A DNA stretch of 64,000 bases from Leidyana gryllorum EB-2025a (GCA_048772705.1 JBLWGC010000002.1:230729-294728), one strand, 5' to 3'. Counted from the stretch's first letter, positions 1 to 10,472 are shown. Made by a program: numbers and translations. Notes: generated by a model from the sequence alone, not told the origin.

Positions 1-822
1 ACTCGGGTACTTGGGCCGGGTCCCGTCCGCGTTCCACACACGATCCACCAGATTGTCCTGACCCTTTTCGATACCCTCCATCACCTTGAGGTCTTCGCAT
101 TTACCCTCGAGAGTCTGGAAACTCTCTCCACAACCGCGGTGAATGGGCACCAACTTGACGTTGTGTCCCTCCAACTCCGCTGATACGTCCTTCAGCCACT
201 GCACTGTGTGCACATAAGGGTCAAATCCCACACGGTAACTTCGACCTTGATACTCTCCTCCTCGGGTACGCAGAAACTCTGGAATCGTGGGACATCCTGG
301 AGTTCCGGAACGCTTCAACTCCCACAACTTGTTGTCCAACTGACGCTCGGCTTGCAGGAAGTAACGCCCATCGGTCCACAGATGTGCTGTGGTCAATTCA
401 ATCACAGCAGTACCCGCACTCCCGGTAAATCCCGTCATGTACTCCCGCCGGGCATCAGCTGGCACTGGATATTCACTGTCATGAGCGTCAGTAGTCGGTA
501 CGAAATAGGCGTCAAGTTGATACTTGCCCAGTTCCTTCCTCAAGAGGTCAAGCTTAGTCTTGTTGTCAAACCCCATCTTGGCACCTATGCTGAAAGCGAA
601 AGACTCTGTGGTACGACGAACACCAGCAACCGGCTTTGGATAATTCGATTGGGTAGCGAACAATGTCTCAGGAGGTAAAGCTTCACTCGATCTCCAGACT
701 TCTTCGTATCGCTTCTCAGGACGAATCCGAAAGAACGAACTGTAATATCCCAAAGGATTTTCGCTTATGGGAAATCCTTCACACAGCCACCACAAGTTGA
801 GAGCAACAGCACACAACAACAT
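1..822 (-). CDS. secreted Xaa-Pro aminopeptidase (aminopeptidase P), 5' part
   Basis: The minus-strand frame starts at 822 and runs off the left edge (274 codons seen). It opens with a hydrophobic leader (MLLCAVALNLWWLC), which suggests a signal peptide and entry into the secretory pathway. After about residue 90 it matches the N-terminal creatinase-type domain of XPNPEP1/2: a start like LDLLRKELGKYQLDAYFVPT, then DAHDSEYPVPADARREYMTG, TGSAGTAV, LWTDGRYFLQAERQL, VGFDPYVHTVQWL and NLVDRVWNADGTRP. This family removes the first residue from peptides with proline in second position, using two metal ions bound in a C-terminal pita-bread domain. That catalytic domain lies outside the window, so activity cannot be judged. 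The family call is secure; the leader is inferred from hydrophobicity only. Confidence 0.9.
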   Translation of the reverse strand, partial: MLLCAVALNLWWLCEGFPISENPLGYYSSFFRIRPEKRYEEVWRSSEALPPETLFATQSNYPKPVAGVRRTTESFAFSIGAKMGFDNKTKLDLLRKELGKYQLDAYFVPTTDAHDSEYPVPADARREYMTGFTGSAGTAVIELTTAHLWTDGRYFLQAERQLDNKLWELKRSGTPGCPTIPEFLRTRGGEYQGRSYRVGFDPYVHTVQWLKDVSAELEGHNVKLVPIHRGCGESFQTLEGKCEDLKVMEGIEKGQDNLVDRVWNADGTRPKYPS

Positions 823-1254
823 TCTCCGTTTTTGACCTTACCACCGACAAGAGACGCGGGAACTATGGATCCATTGTCGCCAGGTGTCTCTGAAATGCCA
901 TTCTGCTGTCTGACTTTCCACTTTGCCACCGTAGAAATCTGGGATCGCACCGCGGTCAGCCAGCCGCACACGTGTGTGATGGACTTGAAAGGTGGAGGAG
1001 CCTCTGCTTTAGCTTCAACGCTGCGAAGTTTACTTGTTACCAGTGACGTTGTCACCACAACCCCATTGAGACGTTGGTGGTCATCAACGGAGTTGCGGTG
1101 GACGGTCACCAAATATGCCTGAGGGCAGGAAGTATTGCTGCTACTTAAGGTCGTATGTTGGAATTGCTACGTTATGCTAGTTGTTGTTGTACCTTTTCTT
1201 CCTTCGAGGGAAGTTGAGGATACTGAATTTGTGGCGTGCAGACAGGTGTGTAAT
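823..1254. other. intergenic stretch
   Basis: About 430 bases between the aminopeptidase start and the stop of the next gene. Short frames exist on both strands but none shows a recognisable domain. It probably holds the aminopeptidase promoter. It contains one copy of the CACACGTGTG palindrome. Confidence 0.5.
967..976. repeat. CACACGTGTG palindrome (intergenic)
   Basis: Perfect 10-bp palindrome 145 bp upstream of the aminopeptidase start codon. It has a CACGTG core. Confidence 0.75.
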
Positions 1255-3027
1255 TTAACGATATCTGGTGGGTTGAGGAGAGTCGTTGCTGTCGGGTGGT
1301 GACTCATTGCTGTCTGGAGGTGACTCGTTGCTGTCTGGTGGTGACTCGTTGCTGTCTGGTGGTGACTCGTTGCTGTTGGGCGAGTCATTTTCGGGAGATG
1401 CGGACTGCGGAGACTCCTCTGAGGGGGGTGTATCGTCGCTGTTGGGTTCCTTGCTGGAGCTACTATCGTCTGAGGGGGGTGATATGCGTGGGGCTGGTGT
1501 GGATTCGGGGGAGACGCTATCGAAGCCGGAGCGGTGAGGGATTGCGTAGAGGTCGGGGCTGGGATCTGGGCTGCCGCTGCTGCCACTACTGCTGCTGTCA
1601 TCGGGGCTGATACTATTTGTGTCATAATCTGGATCTGAGGGGTAGGTGGAGGGGCTGCTTTCCTCTGAGTCCAAAATATGTTGTCTGCGATCGCCGAGGT
1701 GGGGTTCCATGGCATTGTGTCTCCAGCAGCCGTTTCCGGGTTTCTCGAACCAGTTGTATTCGCCGGCTGGTTCGCGTTTTTCTTCGTCGTCGATGTAGAA
1801 AGTGGTTCTGGTCCATTTGGTGCCACTGATCTGTTGGTATTCCCATTGTTCTTTGGCGAGTTTCTCGAAGAAGGGGTCTCTGGGGTCGACTTTGCGGCTG
1901 ACGATGCGTCCGACTTGGACATAGGAAGCTCTGCCTTTGCAGCTTCTGAGCACCTCTGCGAAGAACTGGTGGACGCGGCGGTCCGGGAGGGCGATTTTGT
2001 TGGTTTGGTCGACGAGTTTGATGACTTCACATTTCTTGGGGCTGAGGTCGGCGGGGAGGGGGGCGACTGTGAAGGAGCGAGTGCTCTGGTAGTAGCTAAG
2101 GAGGTAAATGGGGTATCCCGTCTTTGTATAGATGGCTGCGAACTGGACGTCGCTGTCGCGTTTGTTGTATTTGGAGGTGATGATGAGCGGCTGATTGTCG
2201 GGGAGGAGCTTCAAGCGGAGGGCGTCGGTGACAAAGGCGGCGTGATCGTCCATGGCTTTGATAATGTCGTAGTCTTTGGTGTCTGCGACGGCGGGGTCAT
2301 CCGTGGCCATGAACCAACTGGGGTTGGAGCGGATCTCTTTGCGGCACCAGCAGCAAAGGCCGGTGGGTTTGACGTAAAAGAGGATTCCGCGGGTCTCTGG
2401 GTACTGTCGGGAGGCCTCTCCGAAGGTGCTGGTTATCGTCAGACGGTCGTCGCCTTTGTACAAGTGGTCGTCCACGATGAAATCAAAGTTGCGTAATTTG
2501 ATATTCTCGATACCAATGTTCTTCATCAAGTACTGATCGGAGATGTAATACTCTTCGCGAGCGGCTATCTGACGATCCATAAAGACGATCGACGGGGGCC
2601 GCCCTTTGTCCGGGCTCGTCAAGAAAATCTTCTTGCAGTCAGATGGGAACCCCTCCTGACACAACACGGCCACCAACAGATTGATGTTAAACAGCAGAGC
2701 GTGTTTCAGAGACTCCTCTCCCTGTTCCGACGTGAAAATCTCCCAATGATCGCTCCCGTCAGCCAACGCCAACGCAAACAGCCGACCGCCCGCTGTGCTC
2801 AATCTGATCACCGGAAGCAACGGACACACCGGGGGAATGTCTTTGTCACCACCCAGAAACGCCCATCCACCCGGCCAGATCTCCACCAAAATCCTACCGT
2901 ACTCGGCAGCCCAATGATCACTCACAATCATTGACGAGTCCATATCCTGCACATCAAAACCCTCCTTCCGCCACGCATTCGGAATGGCCGTCGCACCAAT
3001 ATTGGCTATATACTTTCGCTGCGTCAT
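1255..3027 (-). CDS. unknown protein with Ser/Pro/Asp-rich repeat tail
   Basis: A 590-codon open frame without a recognised domain. The first ~440 residues look globular, with regular hydrophobic patterning and a small Cys cluster (GLCCWCRK near residue 250). From about residue 465 the protein becomes low complexity, rich in Ser, Asp, Glu and Pro. It ends in a tandem heptad repeat of the type SNESPPD. No signal peptide or membrane segment is apparent. The opposite strand has a 272-codon frame across the same region, which I take as a shadow because the minus frame is much longer and has a stable composition. Function unknown. Confidence 0.7.
   Translation of the reverse strand: MTQRKYIANIGATAIPNAWRKEGFDVQDMDSSMIVSDHWAAEYGRILVEIWPGGWAFLGGDKDIPPVCPLLPVIRLSTAGGRLFALALADGSDHWEIFTSEQGEESLKHALLFNINLLVAVLCQEGFPSDCKKIFLTSPDKGRPPSIVFMDRQIAAREEYYISDQYLMKNIGIENIKLRNFDFIVDDHLYKGDDRLTITSTFGEASRQYPETRGILFYVKPTGLCCWCRKEIRSNPSWFMATDDPAVADTKDYDIIKAMDDHAAFVTDALRLKLLPDNQPLIITSKYNKRDSDVQFAAIYTKTGYPIYLLSYYQSTRSFTVAPLPADLSPKKCEVIKLVDQTNKIALPDRRVHQFFAEVLRSCKGRASYVQVGRIVSRKVDPRDPFFEKLAKEQWEYQQISGTKWTRTTFYIDDEEKREPAGEYNWFEKPGNGCWRHNAMEPHLGDRRQHILDSEESSPSTYPSDPDYDTNSISPDDSSSSGSSGSPDPSPDLYAIPHRSGFDSVSPESTPAPRISPPSDDSSSSKEPNSDDTPPSEESPQSASPENDSPNSNESPPDSNESPPDSNESPPDSNESPPDSNDSPQPTRYR
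1282..1386 (-). repeat. 21-bp in-frame tandem repeat
   Basis: About five imperfect 21-bp units coding for SNESPPD heptads at the C terminus of the preceding gene. The unit length is a multiple of three, so copy-number change would keep the frame. Confidence 0.85.
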
Positions 3028-3283
3028 ATGTGTACTGCCTCCAGATCTTCAAAGTAATGTGTCAATAAACTTCTCATTTCACATGCAACCCTTCGACACT
3101 CAGACACATACGACACTCAGACACAGTGAACCTTTGGACACTCAGACACACTATGGTGAGGGGATTTGAAGGGGTTTGAGGGGATTTGAGGGTTTGAATA
3201 AATTTGAGAGTCGGTTTTGTTCTCATCACGTAACGAACGTGGCACTACCATAAAAAGTAACCCTGCCATACCGCTTCCTCTCC
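3028..3283. other. intergenic stretch with short tandem repeats
   Basis: Holds three copies of GACACTCAGACACA-like units (about 3097-3153) and a G/T-rich run of GGGGATTTGAGG-type repeats (about 3155-3205). No gene seen. Confidence 0.6.
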
Positions 3284-4342
3284 TCAGTTGGCGGTGGCGT
3301 GGCTCCCCTTAACGTCGATGACGAAGCGGAATTTCACGTCACTCTTCAGAACGCGTTCGTAGGCTTCGTTGATATATTCGCCTTTGATGACTTCGATCAC
3401 CGGAAGCACTTTGTTCTCTCCACAAAAGTCGAGCATCTCCTGCGTCTCTGGGATGCCACCAATGCAGGACCCCAGAATCTGACGCCGTTTCATCAATAAG
3501 GCGAACGCGGGGAGGCTGTCGGGTTCGGCGGTGGGCGGGGCGCCCACCACGATATAGGTGCCGTCTCTCTTGAGCAGGTTCAGGAACTTGTCCAGAGCCT
3601 TCTTGTTGGACACAGTGTCGATGACGACGTCCAGAGATTGGACCTTCGAGGCGTATTCCTCCTCAGTCACCAAAAAGTCCGTGGCGCCCAGCGACTTGGC
3701 CAACTCTCTCTTTGCATCCGAACGAGACAGCACAGTGACTTCGTTGCCAAAGGCAGCGGCAAATTGCAGAGCCATGTGCCCCAACCCCCCGAGGCCCACA
3801 ACCCCGACTTTCTTGCCGCCCTTCTTCAGTCCGCAATGGTTCAGCGGCGAATAAGTGGTAATTCCCGCACACAGCAACGGGGCCGCGCGATCTAAGGGGA
3901 GGGAATCTGGGATCCGTAGGACAAAGTCTTCCGGGACAACGACATACTTCCCATACCCGCCTTGGGTCCGCTCGCCGTCCGGCAGAGTAGTGCCATAAGT
4001 GAGCTCGGCACCATTGCAGTATTGTTGTAAACCCTCCGAACAGTCTTCACATTTGCGACAACTGCCAACCAAACAGCCAACACCTACGCGGTCGCCTTCC
4101 TTGAATTTGGTTACATCGGCTCCCACTTTGCTCACAACGCCGGTAAACTCGTGACCCGGCACCAACGGATAGGTGCTCGGGAACCACTCATCGCGCACAG
4201 AGTGAATGTCAGAGTGACAAATGCCACAGTAAGCAACTTCGATCAAAACATCGTTGGGACGCGGGTCACGGATCTCGTACTTCCACGGGGCCAAAGGAGC
4301 GCTGGCAGCGGGAGCGGCAAATCCAACGTTCTCAACGGGCAT
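3284..4342 (-). CDS. zinc-dependent alcohol dehydrogenase, cinnamyl-alcohol dehydrogenase type
   Basis: A single-exon gene of 352 residues, the usual length for medium-chain dehydrogenases. It interconverts alcohols and aldehydes with NADP(H), probably in the cytosol. Visible motifs are the catalytic zinc ligands in GICHSDIH and PGHEFTG, the structural zinc Cys lobe GSCRKCEDCSEGLQQYC, the third catalytic ligand in LLCAGITTYSP and the Rossmann motif GLGGLGHMALQF near residue 185. The GICHSD and GLGGLGH pattern is typical of the YahK/CAD subfamily. No targeting signal is evident. The substrate cannot be told from sequence. It faces away from the next gene across a ~470-bp spacer. Confidence 0.93.
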   Translation of the reverse strand: MPVENVGFAAPAASAPLAPWKYEIRDPRPNDVLIEVAYCGICHSDIHSVRDEWFPSTYPLVPGHEFTGVVSKVGADVTKFKEGDRVGVGCLVGSCRKCEDCSEGLQQYCNGAELTYGTTLPDGERTQGGYGKYVVVPEDFVLRIPDSLPLDRAAPLLCAGITTYSPLNHCGLKKGGKKVGVVGLGGLGHMALQFAAAFGNEVTVLSRSDAKRELAKSLGATDFLVTEEEYASKVQSLDVVIDTVSNKKALDKFLNLLKRDGTYIVVGAPPTAEPDSLPAFALLMKRRQILGSCIGGIPETQEMLDFCGENKVLPVIEVIKGEYINEAYERVLKSDVKFRFVIDVKGSHATAN

Positions 4343-4808
4343 TTGCGATTACGGAATGAACGAACGAGTGACTGTGAGTGAGTGATAGCACTGAATAAAT
4401 CTCTCATCAAAGGCGACGGCATGTCTCTGTCCCATTGGGACACCACACTGTCCCAAGAGCCTTTCTGGCGCTCACTGTTTGTCCCATCAGCCATTCTTCT
4501 ACTCACTCACACCCGAGACACAACGAGCATTAGAACTGACTTTAGTAACAAAACTCAACTTACCTGCGGGGTGCAGTGGCTCGATCAAGAAGCGGCCCGC
4601 AGACAGAGGAGCAAACCATTGCACGGATAACCGGTGTTGTGATTCTGTCGGAAGGGCCACATTCGTTGGGCCTTCCACCTGAGATTTTCTGGGAGGGCGG
4701 ACGAGGCTTGTCTCGGCGCCGACGAAACCCCGAGTTTTAAAAACTAGGGTTTGTCAAGTGTTCGAATTATATTGATCAACAGTTTGCGCTCGCGCAACTA
4801 TCGCCCAA
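4343..4808. other. divergent intergenic spacer
   Basis: 466 bases between the dehydrogenase start (minus) and the next plus-strand ORF. It probably carries both promoters. Only short frames without homology signal. Confidence 0.5.
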
Positions 4809-5618
4809 ATGGCGCTGCAGAGGAAAATCAATGTAATGATACGAGTGGCTGCACTGGAAAAGAACAGTGTGGAGACTTTGGCCCTACCGAAACAACGACG
4901 ACGCTCGTCCGCTAGTAGTATGTCAAGACAGGGACAACTCGCGCAAACGAAGAAGCTGACTGCTACGGACGCGGCTTATATGGGAAACAACAAGTATTTG
5001 CGCGCTATTGTTTGTACACCGCCCGCCAGACCGCCGGAATGGGTGTGTGTGGAGCGCGTGCGTCAGCAACTCATGTCTGCGCCGTGTCGTTTGCGGGCTC
5101 ACAGATCGCCGCCGACGGCTAATATGGCGCAATTGAACGTTAGAAAGCGGCAATTAAACTCGAATTTACCGCCGCAGGGGAAACCAGAAATTCCGCCATT
5201 TCCAGTGGGAACCTCTTCAAGACTGAGTTTCGAGAATTTGATTGTTAATCGTTTCATCTCCTACAATGACACTCACCCCTTTGAGGGTGGGGCCTCGCGT
5301 CAAACGACTACGGCGACCACATCGACTGATCTGTCGAGTGTTATACAGAACGGATTGAGGATTTGGGCGCGAAATAACGCGCAGAACGGAGGCTCGTGTG
5401 TGGGTTGTGGACTGAGTGACGCGGCTGAGTCTCCAGTCTCAGCGCCGCGCACGACTGTGCGCGAGCAATGCGAGGTCGCGCGCGCGCGCGACCGCAAAGA
5501 AAAGCGATCTGAAAGTCAAAGGGACACACAACCGCGTCAAATTCCCGTTCGACGAAAGGAGGCTCGGATATGGGCATTTCTGCGCAAGTTGGGCGCACTT
5601 CTGATGTTTCGGGTGTGA
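4809..5618 (+). CDS. unknown basic protein, overlaps next ORF
   Basis: A 269-codon frame rich in Arg, Ser and Ala, with no recognised domain. The first 40 residues are basic (KQRRRSSASS). The C-terminal 70 residues are highly charged. The frame ends at 5618, 49 bases past the first ATG of the ankyrin gene in another frame. Either the two coding regions overlap, or the ankyrin gene uses a later start, or an unmapped splice joins them. Composition suggests disorder. Support is limited to length and position. Confidence 0.45.
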   Translation: MALQRKINVMIRVAALEKNSVETLALPKQRRRSSASSMSRQGQLAQTKKLTATDAAYMGNNKYLRAIVCTPPARPPEWVCVERVRQQLMSAPCRLRAHRSPPTANMAQLNVRKRQLNSNLPPQGKPEIPPFPVGTSSRLSFENLIVNRFISYNDTHPFEGGASRQTTTATTSTDLSSVIQNGLRIWARNNAQNGGSCVGCGLSDAAESPVSAPRTTVREQCEVARARDRKEKRSESQRDTQPRQIPVRRKEARIWAFLRKLGALLMFRV

Positions 5619-7957
5619 AAGAGACTGATAATAATAAGACTGATGAAAGAACTGACATTCCGTCTGCTCAACTGGACCCGACCCCCGCGACTGAAACTAC
5701 GACCACCGCTGCTTGTGGCGATACGAGCTTCACCGCCACCTTCACTTTGACCTCGGTAGCGCGGTTTCCGATCTCCTCGTCGTCTGCCTCTTCGCCCGCG
5801 GGTTCAGAGCTCGATAACCCCCCCAAATCGCCACCGGGCGCGGAATCGCGCGGGCCCGAAGTGGGTATCGATGGGTACTTTAAGGCCACCCCGCCCGATC
5901 AGATACCTCTGAATCTGTATCGGAAGTGGCAGAGCCTCACACACTTAGCCGCTGACCCCTCTGTGATAAACGGCGATGAGATTCTACCGGTGTTGGAGTA
6001 CCATCTTCGGCTGTGTCGGGCTGTTGGACGACGCCGAGCTGCAGTGGAGCTCCGCCGAAAGCCGCTGTCGTTACCTCAAGTTGTGCTCGAGTTGATCGAG
6101 TTGGAGCAGTTGGGATGGCTCCGGAAGCACTATCCTCAGGTGCTGACCTCACCGCTGGACGACCAGGGATACACGATTTACCATTGGGCCGCGTGTCGGT
6201 CACTGCCGAGTCTGAAAGCGTTACTGTATAACGATCGATCCATTCTTTCGATCTCATCGACGGACGGAAAGGACCCATTGATGGTGGCGATCCTCGCTCG
6301 GAATTATGAGAGCTTTGAGCTGCTGTGGAAGATTACGGGGATGCGATACCATCAGAACGCGGATGGGTATTACGCCATTCATACCGCCGCACAACTCGAT
6401 GAGGCCGAGTTTCTCAAACGAATGCTTCAGGACGTTTGTCAATCGGATTTCGAAGATCGATACGGCCGAACTCCGCTACACATTGCCGCTCTTTGTAACG
6501 CTGGGGAGGCCATCAAGCTTTTGTGCGCTCAGCCGCGTGACGCGCTGGTCGCCAGCCTCACCCACAAAGACGTCTGCGGCTATGTGCCGCTGGATTACGC
6601 AATTCAGAACGGCCACTTCAAAGCTGCGCTCCTTCTCACAGACTGTGGACGAACGCCGCTCTCGGGACAATTCAATGTGTCTATGTGCATCGCCCTGGAG
6701 AATGGTCACAAGAAGATTGTGCAATGGGTGGTGCATAACTACGGGAGATTGAGGCCGAATGGGCTCTGGTTGCTTCCTAAGGACTCGACTGGGTGCTCAA
6801 TGTGGCTGGCGGCTATGAAGAGAGGGTCGGTTGAGCTCCTCGATATGGTGATGGAAGCCGAGTTTGATCTTTGGGGCGAGATCGACTCGACGAGCCGAGA
6901 AAGCATTCGGGACGAGGACGCCAATGCACTGTGGTACGCGTTCCACAATGGAATGAAAGACGCTTTCCGGTGGTTCTGGTGGAACTTTCCGTCGAAATTT
7001 GAGTGGATGGCTCAGAAACGCATCAAGGCGTATCTGTTGACCCAACGTCACGGAGACGCGCGACGTGTGTTTCGCATCGTCAATGTCCTCCTCCCGGGAC
7101 ACACTGACAGAGAGGCCGTCCAGTGGCTGTTGGATCGCTTCGAGTGCATTTTCAGCGCCGCCACAATCAGAGAGCTGATGCTCCAGTACCCACTGGGGTA
7201 CTCTGTCCTCCATGTTAACCGGGCGCCGCTGAGCATCATACTGATCAGAGATCCCGCGTCGGCTCTGCAGGACTCGTATTTGGGACTCCTGCGATCGTAC
7301 GGGTACGAGATCGACGATGACTGCGGCTTTATGGACGCTCTCGCTGCCGCTCAGCTCGAACCACCGGCACTTCCACGGGCGGCCGATGCGAAAGCCATCG
7401 GCCGCATTAGCGCTCGGTCGATGCTCAGATTCAAACTGAGTCTGCCGCGAAGCGCTCAACGGCGCTTCCGGGACCCAAATATCGCTGACCCGACTCTACG
7501 GTTCATTGCAATGAAAGTCGCGCAAGTGTTCTTGGCCACATTCCTGCGGAGTCTGTGGGCCGAGAAGGAGCTCGAGGGTTTCTGGAACCTGCGGTATTTG
7601 GCGGAACCGCCCCCGCGTAGGCGCCGCCAGAGACCCGAATTAACGATCAGATTCGGCGGAAAGCGCGAGAGGGCGGCGGCAGCGGGAACAGGAACGCCCA
7701 GCGGCCGGGCGGCCCGGGGAGAAGATGTTCGCAGTACGACGATACCCGTCTCCTCGTCTGCGGGAGAGGAGCCGACTTTGGTCGGGGCGAAGAAGAGTGG
7801 TGCGAGACGGCTCGCTTTCCGAAGACGTGGTGGAGATTACGATAGCCGCGCAGTACGTATCACTACGAAGACGACTCCAAACTCAATAATGGATTCTGTA
7901 GTCGACTCTCTCGGGAAAATGGACAGCGTTCTGTCGACGGAGGATTCGAGGCTTTGA
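5570..7957 (+). CDS. ankyrin-repeat protein
   Basis: A 795-codon single exon. The first ~100 residues are Thr/Ser/Pro-rich and likely disordered. Ankyrin-like repeats follow, for example TIYHWAACRSLPSLKALL near 205, DGYYAIHTAAQLDEAEFLK near 265 and YGRTPLHIAAL near 300, then more degenerate helical pairs (VPLDYAIQNGHFKAALLL, MCIALENGHKKIVQWVV). Residues from ~600 are Arg- and Gly-rich and low complexity. Such repeats bind other proteins; the partner cannot be told. No membrane segments or catalytic domain are visible. The start is uncertain because it lies inside the preceding ORF. Confidence 0.75.
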   Translation: MGISAQVGRTSDVSGVKETDNNKTDERTDIPSAQLDPTPATETTTTAACGDTSFTATFTLTSVARFPISSSSASSPAGSELDNPPKSPPGAESRGPEVGIDGYFKATPPDQIPLNLYRKWQSLTHLAADPSVINGDEILPVLEYHLRLCRAVGRRRAAVELRRKPLSLPQVVLELIELEQLGWLRKHYPQVLTSPLDDQGYTIYHWAACRSLPSLKALLYNDRSILSISSTDGKDPLMVAILARNYESFELLWKITGMRYHQNADGYYAIHTAAQLDEAEFLKRMLQDVCQSDFEDRYGRTPLHIAALCNAGEAIKLLCAQPRDALVASLTHKDVCGYVPLDYAIQNGHFKAALLLTDCGRTPLSGQFNVSMCIALENGHKKIVQWVVHNYGRLRPNGLWLLPKDSTGCSMWLAAMKRGSVELLDMVMEAEFDLWGEIDSTSRESIRDEDANALWYAFHNGMKDAFRWFWWNFPSKFEWMAQKRIKAYLLTQRHGDARRVFRIVNVLLPGHTDREAVQWLLDRFECIFSAATIRELMLQYPLGYSVLHVNRAPLSIILIRDPASALQDSYLGLLRSYGYEIDDDCGFMDALAAAQLEPPALPRAADAKAIGRISARSMLRFKLSLPRSAQRRFRDPNIADPTLRFIAMKVAQVFLATFLRSLWAEKELEGFWNLRYLAEPPPRRRRQRPELTIRFGGKRERAAAAGTGTPSGRAARGEDVRSTTIPVSSSAGEEPTLVGAKKSGARRLAFRRRGGDYDSRAVRITTKTTPNSIMDSVVDSLGKMDSVLSTEDSRL

Positions 7958-8153
7958 CTGAAACTGACTAATGGAAAGAGGTCTACGCACTTTGCTGTGC
8001 ATTTACGCACTGTAATACTCATTGGTGGTTTGGGATCCAAAGTAAACAGCGGCCAGCTCTACGAGACGTGGAAGGGAAGAGAAGAGAAGAGTCGGCAACA
8101 GAGACTCCTTTGACTTCGGAGAGACGACTCCTAAAAAGTAGCGGAGAGAGATC

Positions 8154-9200
8154 TCACCAGCGCAATCCGTGTTCCTTGAGCAAATTTGCTAAGGTTTCGA
8201 GTTCCCGAAGTTTGCGCCGCGCCGTCTTTCGTGCCTTCTTCCCCAGTTTCAGGGGACCGGCATTCTGACCGCGCGTCTGGAGGACTTTGTGCATATCTTC
8301 GTACAGCAAATTGAGGATCGGCTGAGAATCCCAACGGTCCCTCCCCTGACGTCTGTGGTGAGGAGGCGGTGGCCGACGATTCTGCTGCTGGGGCGGACGC
8401 GGTGGATTCTTCCCTTTGGTGGAACGGCCCCACTTGTGAGACCCAAATTTGGTCATCAACTCGCCGCGCAGAATCCGTTCAATGCTGCGAGGCGTCACAT
8501 CGAGCTGACCGTCCTCGTATTCGAGCTCCGCCGTGTCTCTCCTCCTGTGTAGGAAACCAGTTGGACGCCAGCTGTCAGTACCGGTCGTTGTCACAGTCGA
8601 TGGGATACCCTCATCTTTGACAACTGCTCCACTCGGCTGCTCGCCGACTCCTCCCGCCGCACACGGGGGAGACGGCTCCAACTCTTCCGTTTTCAACGCC
8701 GGCAGGGAACTGTGTTGAGTCTCGACCGCGCCCGACGCGTCCTCCCTGCCACCCGAAGGGGGGGCCAAGGAGTCGCCGTGTTCGCTCGGAAGCGGGAAAG
8801 AGGACGGCTCAGCCGTTGTTGCGATGGGCACATTGTCGTCATCGACCAAAGATGTGTCATCTCCGTCCTCCGGCAATAATTCGTCGCACCCATCGTCTCC
8901 CTCCACCTCCCAACTCTCCTCCCCTTCCGAATCTTTGGCCTCCCCAAAAGGGTAACCAAAGCTGTCAGTGCCCCACAACACTCCTTCTGTCCGACCTGAC
9001 TCACCCCTGGCTCCCTCTGGGGGGAACCACCCAGTCGAGAGCTCATCACCATCTGCCCAGAGGTCGTCCTCAGCACTCACCACTGGCAGTGCGTTAGCTT
9101 CGAGGTCGTCGACTGAATCAGCTTGTGGGAGTCGCACCTCCTCATCCGATTGGCTGACTCGCAACCAATCGTGTCTGTGGCTTGACTGCGCTGTGTACAT
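8154..9200 (-). CDS. acidic, disordered unknown protein
   Basis: A 348-codon frame. The N-terminal ~200 residues are very acidic (many Asp, Glu, Ser, Gly and Thr). The C-terminal ~110 are basic, with a proline stretch (RRPPPPHHRRQ) and a Lys/Arg-rich end (KLGKKARKTARRKLREL) that could form a helix. This acid-base split resembles nuclear or nucleolar proteins, but no family was recognised. Confidence 0.55.
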   Translation of the reverse strand: MYTAQSSHRHDWLRVSQSDEEVRLPQADSVDDLEANALPVVSAEDDLWADGDELSTGWFPPEGARGESGRTEGVLWGTDSFGYPFGEAKDSEGEESWEVEGDDGCDELLPEDGDDTSLVDDDNVPIATTAEPSSFPLPSEHGDSLAPPSGGREDASGAVETQHSSLPALKTEELEPSPPCAAGGVGEQPSGAVVKDEGIPSTVTTTGTDSWRPTGFLHRRRDTAELEYEDGQLDVTPRSIERILRGELMTKFGSHKWGRSTKGKNPPRPPQQQNRRPPPPHHRRQGRDRWDSQPILNLLYEDMHKVLQTRGQNAGPLKLGKKARKTARRKLRELETLANLLKEHGLRW

Positions 9201-10013
9201 GATACCCGATAATCACACGTAATAAATGTTTCTTGCGTGTTGTTGCGTGTTGTTGCGTGTTGCACGTCTTGTGTGGGATCACAAGGATCAGTTGCACCAT
9301 TATAACGCAACCCCTCTGCCCAAAAGTGCTTCTATTCCTGCTTCCAGTGGCCAATTATGGCACAAACACTGCGTTCCATGTCGCCTGTGAAATCCCAATG
9401 CCTAAACAGCGGCGGAAAGTGAGTACCGCTCTCAGCCCAGTATCCGCTGTGCAAACACTAATCCTTGTCGTGCTGCCATAAACTGGATTTAAAGAAAGTC
9501 AGATCGGTGCGGCGCCAGTCCAAGCCCGAGCCCAAGTCCAAGTGACCAGACGATGTCTCTAAAACCGACACTAGAAGAACTCGCTCAATTCACATAATAC
9601 CTCAATCCTTCACACTCTGATATCGAATTCCCGGTAAGTCAAGACAGGACGTCCGGTGGGAGCCACAACTCGTCCGCCAACGTCTAATAAACGCGTGATG
9701 TGGTGATCACACGCGCCGAGCCGAACAATATGGTACGTCGCTCCCCTCGACGCTCAAAAGAAGAGTCGCAGGCCGACGTCGTACCCGCACAAGGATCGAT
9801 CACAGAACTACGGCGGATCGGAACAAGAATCAATTAATTGCACCTTGGGGAATCTATCACCATCAATACAGTACATACTGGGACATGCCGTTGCTTGTTA
9901 CATGACTAATTCACGATAACACTCTGTGACAGAACTCACTAACAGATAGTCACCGTCAGTGGGGCGATCCAACTGTTATGCTCCCCCCCCGCAACGAAGA
10001 ATTGCGCGACACA

Positions 10014-10023
10014 CACACGTGTG
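10014..10023. repeat. CACACGTGTG palindrome (gene-poor region)
   Basis: Perfect copy preceded by an extra ACA run. No nearby start codon that I trust. Confidence 0.75.
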
Positions 10024-10472
10024 CTTCACTTGGATCTACGATGTCCACTTCAATCAAAATGTCGCTCACTCCCAGCCCACCGTGTCCTATTGCCCCTTCC
10101 AGACTATCGGATTTTCTCTACTTTCCTCAAACATATTCTACAACCTTCTCTACTTGGTCTCTTTCAAAATGATCTTTCCGCATTCTATCTGGCGTCCCTC
10201 CTTTCGAAAAGATCGGAGGGAGACAGTGTCCCTCCGTCAATGGCTGACTTTGTAATCTCGGGCAGTTCTGGGGTTCCTCCACTTGTAGGTGAAGGGTCGG
10301 TCGACTAGGACTATTTGTTTGGGTATTGAAGTGGACTTGGGGGTGTAAGTTTCCTCGATTAGTGTTTGTTGGCGCGACGGAGGTGGTTCAAGGCGGAGGT
10401 AACTGGGGTACCTCTGTCGGTGGATTTGGAGGAGGGGGTATGCGACATTGCGTTATGTCAACTGTTTCTATA

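Noticed and set aside
1678-2496. 272-codon plus-strand frame
   Set aside because: Lies fully opposite the longer 590-codon minus-strand frame and shows no domain; judged a shadow.
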